A stretch of 64,000 bases of DNA from Spisula solida (Eukaryota; Mollusca; Bivalvia; Venerida; Mactridae). The notes beneath the pieces were generated by a model that saw only the letters and a list, made by a program, of their open reading frames with translations, made no database searches and had not been told where the DNA came from. How positions within the stretch are numbered: position 1 is the stretch's first letter; every line of letters begins with the position of its first letter. Below are positions 12,135 to 23,955 of this stretch, piece after piece. The stretch lies in the NCBI GenBank assembly GCA_947247005.1, contig OX365951.1, positions 33,934,899 through 33,998,898 on the forward strand, given 5' to 3'. The translations under genes were made by a program, and so were the position numbers.

Positions 12135-15100
12135 ATGATGGATCTCTCACCGTGGTTATGTTTGCTGAATTTCTTGATGATATGGAAGGTCTCCCTGGGT
12201 CTTGATAGGGAGCTTTCATGTGCAGGTATGTTTAAGGCCTTAAAAGTTGTTTGTTTCCAGTAACATGTCCAAATAAAAAGGTTAGGTGTGTAGGGAAAAA
12301 CACATAATTTATATTGCAAAGTATATAAAAGATACCGAAAACAAAATCAATGCCATATGAACATTCAGGGTCACAGTAGAGTTTGTCAAGATACCTAATA
12401 CCTGAAGTCTTGAATCAAATCCAACCAGATATTCTAGGGCCTAAAATAAAATATTGTTTGTTTCCCCATCCCCTACCTACCCGAAAAAACGGCCCTACCC
12501 AAAATATTTTATTGCCCAAATTGAAATAATATTTTTTTTATGAAATATTGGGGATGAAAATGTTTAATTTGTGTTTACTGGCTTGTTTCTTACTTAAATA
12601 CATTTTGTACAGATTGTTGGTTTTCACCTTATAGTTACATCTATTATTATATTTCACTATTTGTATGTCTTGACCAATAACTATTATTCTGAAACTATTA
12701 AAAAATATTTAACCTACCTACCTACCCATTCTAAATTTGCTTGGGTCGGGATTGGGAAACAAAGAATATTTTAAGTTTGGCCTAGCTTAAAAATTATTTA
12801 AACAATGCCATTCATACGCCTTAGTACGCCTAAGCCTAATTGTGCATATCAGCAGCCCATATGATCCAATAAATGTTCACCTTTGCCTTTGAAATCTTTT
12901 TGATAAGAAATTTCACAACACTCATGTTGTAGTTAGTACCATGATGCATATGATATTTGTGCATATCGGGGTCAACATTATCTTTATTGTTATGTGTAAT
13001 ATTCATTTGCATGCATACTTGTTTCAGTTTGCCGAGCTGTTGTAGATGAAGTCAACTATAGTATAAGTAAAATCGATCCAAAGAAAACTATTCAAGTCGG
13101 AAGTTTTAGAGTTGATTCTCGGGGAAACCAAGGCACTTATGAGGTAAATATTTTATTAGCAGTAGATGGTAGAATATGACTATGTTTGTCATGAGTAACT
13201 ATTATTCATGCATGTTCATTTGTGATGCTGAGATTAAATTTGAAAGTATGGTTTCTGATGTTTAGAAAAGCAAAATATTAATTATACATTTATGGTATTA
13301 TCATTGATAAGAAGCATTGCATTGTATTAAATGTCCAAGATGCATGTTTTTCATATTCTTGAATGCTACCGTGGCTTTCATGTAGGTGACTTGTATAATA
13401 TATAGTAATCACTTTGTAATGAGGCTTGAACTCATATAGTCAGTGTCATATATCAACTTACAGCTATATGGGTAGAGAATAACCCAGGTGTAGACTTCAA
13501 CAGAAATACTATCCTTAAGGTAGTTTGATAGCTTCCACACTATCTTTGTCATCCTAGAGAGAATCTGTGCTGACATCTTGAAACCTGTCTGGCACAATCT
13601 TATTCAAACTGCTAAATTTGAAATTAGATTCAATCCAAATTCCAATGGTTGACTCTGTTCGTCTTTTGCAAATTTATGTTTGTTTTAGTCTGAAATCTTT
13701 TTTCTAGTCCCACACGCTTTCTGCTTTTGTCAGTAAAAATATCTAAAACTTTGTGGTATGTCTGCAATATTAGACTTACATTATTTGAGGTCAGTGCCTA
13801 CAAAAGCTTTCCGAGAGAGGAGTAACTCATCTTTAATTTTAAATATGACTAATATTTGTATATTTCAGAAACCATATGCCAGATCTGAAGTGCATTTAAT
13901 TGAAGTATTTGAGAACATCTGTGATAATTTTAGAAACTATGCTGAAACAACAAATGAGGCTGGTGGTAAAAGTGTGTGTAGAACTCAAGCAAGGGATGGA
14001 AAAACTATTGCCTTAAAGAATATAAAAATAAATGCTGAGATGCAAAAAGACCTTAAGCGTAATGTAAGTATCAAAGACATGTTTATGATTCCAGAGTCAT
14101 TTCATGGCCTGACATTTTATCAGTATTTCAAATACATTAACAGTATTATAACCAGATTACTGTTTTGTATCGCATCTTACTGGCCATTTCAGAGGTCAAA
14201 TTGCAGATTATATTTTAAACCATGCAATCATCTTAATTTCTGTACATCATTTACCCCTGACTTTTTAACAAGTTTTAAAATCAACACAAATCTACCAGCT
14301 AATGTTGAAGCTTTACAGTGATTCTGAATTCACTGTACAATCATAATTTAAAATACAATAACTGTACAATGTTGTTTTTTCATATCATCTCATCACATTC
14401 AGTACACTCCCTCAAAACCAGACTCCCTGGATACCAGAATTTCCATTTAATCGGACGATTACTTAGGCCCATGCATTCTCTTCTAATTAAGTCAACTTCA
14501 TGATAAAAGATGTTATCAACAAGTCTTCTTTTATTTTAGCGGTGTCGCGTGTAATTGATAAATGCAGGCATGAGAAATACTTTTAAATGTGAACAGAACA
14601 CTAAAATATTCACCGAGTATCCTCGATGATTTTAAATAATTGCTCCTTTATGAACATGATATTATAGAACAAGAATCCTTGTTGTTGATGTGGATATTGA
14701 AACAAACTATAATAGTAAATTGGAAACAATGCCACCCAACATACTTCCATTTAAAAACATCAAATGTTACATTATACACAATTCCTAGTCTGGAAAGCTG
14801 GAACCCTCAGAAAACTTGACTTTTGGCCCGGTCCGAACAGGGTCCAGTTTTGAGGGAGTTTACTGTACATATTTACATGTATTTCACTTTCATTTCAGTG
14901 TGAAAGTTTGATAGAAGAATATGAAGATGATATGATAGATTTATTTAGAAAAGAAGATCAACCAAATATAGACTCAGCTATATGTACTGAAATTGCTGGT
15001 GAGTGTATATTTTTTATGAACATTATATTTGTGGTTGAGATTAATCACAAAATCAACACAAATTTAACGCCCACGAAAAATAATGATTGAAGAGTATTGT

Positions 15101-18100
15101 CTAAATAGCTTCTAATACATTACAAGAATATTAGATTTGAGTTGAAGTTACAATGATTAACAATCTGATAAAGTGTTCAAGGTTTTATCCATTGAACTCA
15201 AAGATGTATTTTCTATCACTCTAACTCTGTATGGTTTGCTAGTTCAAAAGTATGATTTTTTAATTACATGTAGTGAATTTGTAAAATAATCATGATGATG
15301 TTTGATGCCAGTTGCTGTCCATCCATTAGCAAATTTGTGTAGTCACAAAATATGGAAAATACACATTGATGCCAAATGCCCTTCCTTGCACAAGCACTGA
15401 TTCAGCCCTGCGAATTGTCCAATCTGGCCATTCATGTCTTAGATGTTTGCTGATTTTCTAGATTTTCTAGCCTGCCTATCTGACAAAGAAGTCTATATTG
15501 TGCAGGTAATGTTCTTCTGTGATATTTGCAACAGTCGTATATGCAACATGTTGAGAAGTGTTCAGTTGTTTAAGGAAAAGGAAGTCAATACAAATTGGTA
15601 ATAAATACCACGACAAATGGCTTGATCATCTGACAGCCTTCTATGACCGAGCACAATGATGCAGAAAATAAAAAATTAAAGTACAAAAAATCCCTATAAG
15701 TTCATTTCTGCAAAAAATAGTAGACAATCGGACAGGGAGGGCAGTACTCAACCTAACCAACCAAGCACAGAAAGCATAAAAACATCACATATATATACCA
15801 CAATTACACAGCACGATGCTTCAACATTAACTTTGTTTCATGCTTTCAGCAACATGTACAGAAGATGATATGAAGATACCAATGCCTGTAACTGAATATG
15901 CTCCTGATCAAATCAACACAGGAGATGATTTAGATGTTGACGATGGACAAGAAACATTACCTGATAAGGATCATAATATGGAAGAAGAATTAATGAAATT
16001 ATATGAGAGAGATAATCAAGGTAAACTGGTCATGAATGAACCAAATATCAAAAATGATACATTTTAATTTAGGTTCATTTAGTATACAAACAACTCTTTA
16101 AAATTAGCAGCTTAAGACCCTTGTTTTTACCACCTCCTCGATAGCTTAGTGGTAGAGTGTCCGCTTCAAGTGCAGTATGTCCCTGGTTCGATGCTTGGCT
16201 GCATCATACCAAAGATGAAATAAAAATGGTCCCAGTAATTCGCTTGCTAGATGCTGAGAATAAACTGGAAACTGGTTTCTCTTATTTCATAGCATCATGG
16301 CAATGGATAACATCAGAAATGAGGAGTAGAGAGGGATTCATTTAAATTGGAAAAACTTGTTTTACACTCAACCTAAAATCCTAAAATGAAATAATATAAA
16401 CTATACCCTTGTTAGCTTAACTTATTTGACCACTATCAAAGATTTAATGTTATCTATGACAGAAGACTTCTTGAAAAATGTGGTCTTAAATCAAGTTGAC
16501 CATTAATTAAGGTTTTAATATCCATCAATGGTGTGACATTAATAACTTATCTGTCCAGAGCAACCGTCTTTCTTCAAGTTAATAATTCTGCCTAAAATTA
16601 TTTCATAATATAATAAAGACATATCATGGAGTCTATAAATCCGCAAAACAACAGTGAAATTAAGTATTTACTACAAACATAGTCTGCATACAGCAACCAT
16701 ATCACGACAATCCATCGCTATAGGTCGAAAACAAGTATTGAGCTGCGACTGCACTTTTAATTATAGACTTTGCACTGAAAGGATATGGCTCATAGGTCAG
16801 TTTCTATCGCTAGTATGTTGTTCTAGAGAGATGACATGGTTATTACATATAGTGCGGCCAAGATACGATGGCACAATAACATTTACACATGCTAATTAGC
16901 CGATGTGTTCATTTTCAACAGAAAGGGATGCTTATTTACAGTCATGTTCAATAAACGCTTGTTTCGTGATTACATTTTCGCAATATGAGCAAATATACGA
17001 AACGATTTTATAATTGCCTCGCTGGTTCAGTTGGTAAAGCTTTAAAATTACAATAATATTATGGATGGAGGTTACTGGTTCGAGTCTCACTTTTGTTCAT
17101 ATTTTTCGGTAATTATTTGTATTCTTCAGTTCTAGTAAACTTTTCTTTCTTTGTATATCCCGTTATATACGTTGATTATCTTGTTACAGTTTTTTTCATT
17201 CGTATACTTTCTCTATTCTGTATATTTATTATAAATTATATAATATTTTATCTCATGTATCTAGAACAATCTATTATAAATTAATATTCTGTACGTATAC
17301 CTGTATATATAAATTATATGAATTAACGTTGTTCATTAGCAGTGTTTGCGACAGAATCCTTTTAGAAATCTGCAAAATCATCATCACTATCACCATCCGC
17401 CTCGTCATAATCACTGCCATTATTATCATCATCAAAAGAATCCAGTGAGATTTTGTTACTTCTTGATTTTCTTACACCGTTATGCAATTTATTCGCCTTT
17501 AAATGCGTGAAACCGTCCTTTCTGTTACCCCTGTCATCGCGGTAGTTTGTTTCCTTGGACAGGAGTACGGAATCACTGGCAGTTCTATTGATGCCTCCCG
17601 TGTGCAGAAGTCTAATACATTAGACACAATGAATCGTCCTTGCTGCGTTGAAATGTTCGGTTAGCCATATTTGGATTTAATAATGTTCAGTTTACACAGG
17701 TTATCTGGTTGTAATACACCCACAAATACAAATACAGTTTCGTGAAAGTGTGTGGAAAAATACTTCGCGAAAAAATGAAAATAAAAAAGATTCTAATGGG
17801 ATTCGAACCCGGACCGCCTGCGTTGAGATTAGAAACGTTACCACTAGACTAAATAATAAACACAACGATCTCCATTCTTAATTGAATAAGTTTAAATAAC
17901 TGAACAAGCACTTAGATGATCGAGATTTATTTACTTACCCGCGTTTTGATATGGACTAATCCAACCAGTGACGTTTACTCAATGTTATTGTGCCATCATA
18001 TCTTGGCCGCACTATACCTTGTGTCATGATGTGATGTATGTGTTTGTTTTCTTACAGATAGTATAGCTGCTGATACAGTTATGGATCTGGGGGACAGAAC

Positions 18101-18137
18101 ACAAAGTGAACAACAGTCAACCAAGGAAGAATTATGA
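12135..18137 (+). CDS. CNPY2: Canopy-family (CNPY2/Seele-like) ER-resident saposin-like protein
   Basis: Exons 12135-12225, 13028-13143, 13869-14063, 14899-14998, 15850-16020 and 18058-18137 join in phase to give 250 residues. The start at 12135 (ATG ATG) opens a hydrophobic signal peptide (about residues 1-22: SPWLCLLNFLMIW). The CxxC follows (CAVCRAVVDEV), then the Canopy signatures DPKKTIQVGSFR, PYARSEVHL, ENICDNF and CESLIEEYEDD. Further cysteines at AICTE and ATCTE complete the paired saposin-type set; VCRTQ is an extra one. After the core comes an Asp/Glu-rich extension of about 80 residues, longer than vertebrate CNPY2, ending in KEEL, a KDEL-class retrieval signal. Known family roles are ER chaperoning and modulation of FGF or LDL-receptor traffic; which applies here is unknown. 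Exact CNPY1/2 orthology is uncertain. Confidence 0.9.
12437..12783. mobile_element. MITE in Canopy intron 1
   Basis: Imperfect inverted ends (AGGGCCTAAAATAAAATATT...TTTGTTTCCC and, from the other end, AGGCCAAACTTAAAATATTC...TTTGTTTCCC), both followed by CTACCTACC-type sequence. About 347 bases, non-coding. Confidence 0.75.
16131..16345 (+). repeat. SINE family A, near full length
   Basis: The tRNA-derived head carries an A box (TAGCTTAGTGGTAGAG) and a B box (GGTTCGATGCT). The body is shared with 6205-6385 and 57299-57512 (CATACCAAAGATGAAATAAA ... GGCAATGGATAACATCAG). It lies in the last Canopy intron. The head folds poorly as a functional tRNA. Confidence 0.8.
17016..17095 (+). repeat. tRNA-like sequence, probably SINE-derived
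   Basis: A-box-like TGGTTCAGTTGGTAAAG and B-box-like GGTTCGAGTCT lie about 50 bases apart. The anticodon region is AT-rich and no acceptor stem closes, so it is not called a tRNA gene. Confidence 0.45.
17790..17857 (-). repeat. tRNA-like sequence, SINE or pseudogene
   Basis: The reverse strand reads TAGTCTAGTGGTAACG (A box) and GGTTCGAATCC (B box). The acceptor and anticodon stems do not pair well. Confidence 0.5.
18058..18137 (+). other. Last coding exon of Canopy carrying the KEEL signal
   Basis: The acceptor TTTTCTTACAG ends at 18057. The first two bases complete a phase-1 codon from the exon ending at 16020, and the frame runs to TGA with the terminal residues STKEEL. If the donor at 16021 is not used, translation continues to a TAA at 16065-16067 and gives a protein without the retrieval signal. 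Confidence 0.75.
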
Positions 18138-18189
18138 TCTCAAACAATATTCCATGCATACAAACAGTTTTTATTACATCATCCATATT

Positions 18190-18945
18190 ATTATACCCCC
18201 CGCACAACGAGTTGTAAGGGGGGTATACTGGATTCAGCTTGTCTGTCTGTCTGTCCGTCCCTCCGTCCGTCCGTAGACGCATTCTTGTGGACGCAACTCC
18301 TCCTACAGTTTTTGCAGCATTTCCTTCAAACTTTCACAGATAAACAACCTCAACATGTAGATGCGCATAAAGGAAAGAATTTGCGCTGCGACAATTTTTG
18401 ACAGAATTATGGCCCTTTGTACTTTTATGCACTATACAATATATAGTGAACAGTTCTTGTGGACGCAACTCCTCCTACAGTTTTAGCAGCATTTTCTTCA
18501 AACTTTCACTGATGAACAACCTAAACATGTAGATGTGCTTAAAGGAAAGAATTTGCGCTGCGACAATTTTTGACAAAATATGGCCCTTTGTACTTTTATG
18601 CACTATACAATATATAGTGAACAGTTCTTGTGGACGCAACTCCTACAGTTTTTGCAGCATTTCCTTCAAACTTAAACAGATGAACAACCTCAACATGTAG
18701 ATGTGCATAAAGGAAAGAATTTGCGCTGCGACAATTTTTGACAGAATTATGGCCCTTTATACTTTTATGCACTATACAATATACAGTGAATAGTTCTTCT
18801 GGACGCAACTTCTCCTACAGTTTTTGCAGCATTTTCTTCAAACTTAATCAGATGAAAAACCTCAACATGTAGATGTACATTAAGAAAAGAATTAGCTGCA
18901 ATGATTTTGCCACGCGGGGGGTATATTAGTCTGCCGAATGGCGAC
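18190..18945. mobile_element. Non-autonomous element with TATACCCCCCGC ends and four internal 170-bp repeats
   Basis: The left end TTATACCCCCCGC matches, inverted, the right end GCGGGGGGTATATT near 18923. Four copies of a unit starting TTCTTGTGGACGCAACTCC begin at 18282, 18454, 18625 and 18794 (spacings 172, 171, 169). A GTCT/GTCC microsatellite lies just inside the left end. It sits about 50 bases after the Canopy stop codon, possibly in the 3' UTR. Confidence 0.8.
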
Positions 18946-19210
18946 AGTTCTAGTTGTTGTTATATTTGGCTATATCTGCATGTTGAATTGTAAACAATTG
19001 TGGGAATTCAAATGATTAGCGTCCAGAAATATTGACAAATAACTGATATTCTGAGTCGCATAATAATAATGTAATAATATTTCTGTGTATTATGTAGTAT
19101 GTCGGCTTGGTTGATCTTTACACTAGTGAAACTATTAGTAGATTTTTTTCAATTCTCAGAATTCTCAACATGTCCACTTCTTGATCATCCATAATTGCTT
19201 GCCTTGTTGT

Positions 19211-19573
19211 TAGTCCCCTATCGGTTTTCAACTGAAGGGGATTATAGGTTTTCCCTGCGTTCATCTGTCTATCTGTCTGTCCGTCAAAAATCTGGATCCT
19301 GACATAACTCTTAACAGTTTCCAAACTAGGTAAATGAAACTTAGTATGGGGATAGGCTGCTATTAAGACAAAAAGAGTGAAAATATGTCCTAAATCCTGC
19401 CATAACTCAAATAGTTTCCAAGCTATGCTTATAAAACTTGATATGCGGGTAGATGCCAACAAAGATCTTATTCCCATCTAAATATTTTGTGATTCTGACC
19501 AAAATTGTGGTTGCTATGGCAACAGAAACTTAAATAATTTGAAGGTCATGGCTTCAAACCGGTAGGGGACTTT
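19211..19573. mobile_element. Non-autonomous element with TAGTCCCCTAYCGGTTT ends
   Basis: TAGTCCCCTATCGGTTTTCA at 19211 is matched in inverse orientation by AAACCGGTAGGGGACT ending at about 19572. The body has Ser/Thr-free AT-rich sequence and the phrase TCTGTCTATCTGTCTGTCCG. Related fragments occur around 60060-60860. Non-coding. Confidence 0.75.
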
Positions 19574-20334
19574 TGAATTGCTTGCAATTCTTAGTGACTT
19601 GTTTAATTTGTGTTGCAAAATCATTACCATCCATTTAACTTGCATGTCACAACTGTGCTAATATTGTATGAGGTATATCATTGTATCTTGTAATAGTACT
19701 CCCTTCATGTGTGCATGTGGGGTTGGATTTAAGATAGCGGCACTTATGTTAAATACATGTATATCCACATGTAAAGGTGTCATTTCATAAAATAGATATC
19801 TAGGTACATGTAATTTTTATTGAATTTATTAAGAGCTGAATCGAGTTGTGCCCCTTGATTCAACCTTCTTTGAGCATCTGTGTCTTGTAGACTCCCTGTC
19901 CTAGAATAATTCTTATACATGAAACGTTGTCATACAATTGTGACGATCGTTTGGTTGTATTATATTTATCTCCTTACATGTAGTTTTCCACTTGCACTTA
20001 TATGTCTCAGATATTGTAACTCAACTTGTGTATTTGACAGCTCAACTTAGTGCATTTGTGAAATACATGTAACTATTTTGTATTGTAGAATACAAGTTTA
20101 TCTTACCTCAATTTTTTGTGATGGAATGATAATGTGTATCATATTTTTTTCTAGATGTTTAAATTCACAAATATACGTATATATACATATGTTACGTGTA
20201 GTGAGTTGATCTATCCTGAAACGTTGCAACATTTTAAAGCTAGTCCCAACTTTCTAGTGAATTGTCATTCATAAATAACTTGCTTTAAGTACATGTACTG
20301 TATTGCTGGTTTATTGTAATTCTGAAGACTTGTA

Positions 20335-20340
20335 AATAAA
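20335..20340 (+). promoter_or_regulatory. Candidate polyadenylation signal for Canopy
   Basis: AATAAA in TTGTAAATAAACCGC. It implies a 3' UTR of about 2.2 kb containing two transposons; a further AATAAA at 21430-21435 would make it longer. Confidence 0.3.
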
Positions 20341-20784
20341 CCGCATCTTATTGTAGCGCATGACCAACTTTAAAATTAGAATATGCAAATATGCGGATTA
20401 TCCATTAGAATTGTCCTCAAATCTCCTATGGTCTAGGCAGCCATCTTTGGTGTAGATGGTTTGAACCCCAGTAGTGAGGTTTTTATTTTATACACTTATT
20501 ATGATGGAGTCCAACTTATTTATTGGGATCACTATTTGGACATTCCACTAATGTTGATTGTTAGGTCATCTAGGCAGCTCTTGTAGCATGGCACAACCAT
20601 AAAGTTGTTTTATAAGACAGGACAACACTATTTAACTCTCAATGAAAAGTTGAAGGATAAAAATGAAATATTGTTGAAATGAAATGTTTCTTCTCTTTAT
20701 TATATATTTGTTTCTGTAATAATAGAATATTAGACATTTCAGACTGGTTATAGTATTTATTATTATTTTGTATGTTTTATTTTA

Positions 20785-20821
20785 GATGAGAGACTGAAAG
20801 ATAGCAGCCTGTGTGTGTGAA
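20785..20821 (+). other. Possible alternative Canopy terminal exon
   Basis: A good acceptor (GTTTTATTTTAG ending at 20784) is followed by a frame that would accept the phase-1 donor at 16020 and end at a TGA after about 11 residues (DERLKDSSLCV). That product would lack KEEL. It may equally be an untranslated exon or chance. Confidence 0.2.
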
Positions 20822-21902
20822 ACTTTATGACATGCCATCTGCATATATATTTTTTATATAAGCTGTAAATTACCAACTTTGGAATTTTGAAATGTTTTTT
20901 TATGTGATATAATGTAACGAAAATAGCAAAAAAACATTGAATCTGGTCTACTTAACTTTGAAGTGGTCATATTATTGAGATGGTATTTAGGCAAGGTTTT
21001 ACTGTAAATGTATGCTTGATGATACATCTGGCACTTCCTGTTGGTCATAGAGATTGTAAATCATAATATTCTGCAAGGTTCTACTTACAGTCTCCGAAAA
21101 TCACTTGTCTGGTTTTCATTTCTATAATTGTAATGGAATAAATCATGTTCGGAAATCAATATTAGTATAAAAAGATTACTGAAGTTATTTTTGTGAATTG
21201 AAATAAATAGGAATTAGGTAGCAATATTTCACTGTTTATCTTTTTGTTTGCAATAAATGGATGATTCATTGTGTTTAGCTGTTTTTTGTTAAATGAACGT
21301 CATGTAATGTTAATTGTGAGAATGATTGGAATGACTGTAATTATACTTGATGTGCTAATATATATTGGTAATGAATTGACACTTTGACATGTGTAGGGAC
21401 GATATACAGTTCCTGATATGTGCGAGGAAAATAAAGTATTTTCTATACTAACGTAACCTGTTGTTATGTATTACCATACTATGCTTATTTATACACTACC
21501 TTCCGAAAGTTCCTTTAAATTATCAAAATATACGATTACGGAAATTGACAAACACCTGGGTATGATTAACATGTATCAATTTTCTTGCAGTTGAATTATG
21601 TTAAAGTAACCAAATAAAAACAGAAAAGAATATAAAAGCAATCGCCTTCAAAGGTTTCAAATGACGGTATAATCCGAAAAGAGTTTGAAGATATATTGGG
21701 ATGGCAGTGAGCATCGACTGTATATAGACTATAGATGCATATTTAATGGATAAAAGCACTCTTGCCTTTATTGTGCTACATGAATTTTGTTCCACACGTA
21801 TACTATGAAATAACACAAACATTACTTTCTGTAAGTGAGACTTTTTATTAAAAAAAAAATAACAGCAGTATTAACATGTAGCAGATTTACAATAAATTAT
21901 TT

Positions 21903-22250
21903 AACAAGAGGGCCATGATGACCCAAAATACACATGAGCTCCATAGTTCAAGATTGATAAAGATTGTAGCACGAGTGTGTCTTCAAGTTTTCCATTTGAT
22001 TTGAACTATTCATCAAGATTTTGACCCCACATGTACCAATTTGAAACTTGTACAAGATTTCAAAGAAATAACGTTCTGACAGATTAAAGTAAAAATGTGG
22101 CACAAACAAGGTATTTGATTCAACTTAGTTTTGAATGCCATGTGACCTAGTTTTGAACTTTTCAAGGTTTCTTGGAGACAACCATTCTTTGTAAGTTTCA
22201 TGAAGATGCCACTTTCACAAATATGCCCATATAACCCAAGATGATACTGT
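21903..22250. repeat. Bivalve-type repeat fragment (AACAAGAGGGCCATGATGAC)
   Basis: It begins with the AAGAGGGCC phrase that also ends, inverted, the element at 44281-45398, and contains GACCTAGTTTTGAAC-like phrases. The far end is not defined. Non-coding. Confidence 0.5.
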
Positions 22251-23630
22251 GATTTCTACTACATGTATGTGTAGCATAACAATCGCGTAGAAAATTTCGT
22301 GTACTGGATACACACCGCTTCAAGATTAGTGAGTTTGCAAATTTCTACATAGTGATGTGATAATATATTCTGTTATATTAGTGAGCATAAAAGTTCATTT
22401 GCGTTGGTTCAAAAGGCAATGAAAAAATATTACATGATGCGCCATAAGTTTGATGGATATCAAGAGTACAAATGTAATATAGGGGAAACAAATTAATCTG
22501 AATCTGATTTCAATTCTTCGTCACAAAGGAATGATCAAACTGACAGTACAGTATTATATACAAATGGTAATATGATCAAAGGACTGTTTTCCAGCATTGT
22601 ACTTCCTGATAGCAATGTACTATATACTATTTCAGATTCTACATTGACCATACGTTTGCTGGGGGAAAAGACTATAATTTGTATAACATCTCAAGGCATG
22701 GTATCTCAATCAGGTATGGTTTCACTGACGCTCTCCTTTGTCTTTTTCTTCATTCTGGATAAAGAAAAGGTTTTCTGGACTTTTTCGTGGGATCTAAAAG
22801 TAAACATTCCAAATACAATAAACATACATGTATGTTGGATTGAACCAAATTATGAGTCAATGTCATTACACTTCGCCGAATTTCTAATTGGCCACCCTAT
22901 AAAATTTGATACTATGTGATAATTCAATCAATTCATATGAAGTTGCTTTATGTTTTTCATTCCACACATTAATCTATCGATTTACAGAAATAAAACACGT
23001 GTTCAGGTACAAAATCATCCATGCGGAACGGCTACATATCCTCTGTGGATTGCCTTTTATGAAAAACACAAAACCTTGTTTCAATTCATCTGTTTTATGT
23101 TTTTTTATCATCGTAGATTACAAATTAATTGTGTAAGTATTCTTTTAAAATAAAATAAATACATGTTCGAAAAGTCGACCAGTTGGTAAACACGTAGAAA
23201 ATGTGAAAAGAACGTAAATAAATAATTCCAGCAGATTATTTTTAATTAGTGAAGGATGACACATGTATAATGAGTATAAGCCTTGCACCGAGAAGCAATA
23301 AAGACATACTTGCAGACACAAACGATTGCCACAAAGATAGAAGTAATGCCACTATGAGCACAAAGTTCTTATAGAATAATGGCACAGGAAGAGTATAGAC
23401 ATTAAACAAGGCTGCCGATATCCACAACATTTATCTGCATTCTCTTGTTGTAACCCCAGGACTGACCGACATCATGTTGTATACTGACCGTTACTAATGT
23501 GCTCCTGAGTCCTCCATAATTGTTACGAGCAGGGAACAGTACGTTTTTAAATATAAAGAGGTGTAGCTAGGATGTAACGGTGCAATTACAAATCTACAAA
23601 CTAGCAGTGATTATTTGTTAGGTCGCTGAA
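22251..23630. other. Intergenic stretch, nothing recognised
   Basis: The open frames at 22572-22919 (+) and 23242-23430 (-) are hydrophobic and AT-driven, and lack both family resemblance and matching splice sites. I assign no gene. Confidence 0.5.
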
Positions 23631-23638
23631 TATTAACT

Positions 23639-23955
23639 TCAATGTATGTCCAAGGTTTGACGCGCTACCGAAATACTTTTCTTACTTTGATTTTCGTTCA
23701 TCATCTTTGTCATGTGATCAGCATTTTTCTCTAATGTAACTACATTTATAGTATCCAGGTTTGTATCGTCTTTCACCAAAGAAACATCAACTCCCTGTTT
23801 GCATGGTTGTTCTGCCGTTACTTGTATTTTAGCGTCATTATTTGAACTGTCAGTTTCTTTTTTCGCTATATCTACTTCCGATTCCATTTTTTCCTTGAGA
23901 TCGATGCTCTCACTGGCATCATTCACAGTTTCTTTATTTGACTCATGTTTAGAGT
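23639..23955 (-). other. Tentative last coding exon of the ankyrin-ZU5-UPA gene
   Basis: A 105-codon open frame rich in Lys, Asp, Glu, Ser and Thr (for example DLKEKMESEVDIAKKETDSS) follows in the phase left by the donor at 25242. The acceptor GAAG|AC has a weak pyrimidine tract, so an alternative acceptor or a different final exon is possible. Reading through the donor at 25242 would instead stop within four codons. Confidence 0.4.

Noticed and set aside
13758..14321. A 187-codon + strand frame that looks like a single-exon gene
   Set aside because: Only 13869-14063 is coding (Canopy exon 3). The rest is intron read-through, and the splice sites at both borders are strong.
22572..22919. A 115-codon + strand frame
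   Set aside because: It shows no recognisable domain, start context or splice sites. Length is within chance for AT-rich intergenic DNA with few stop codons.
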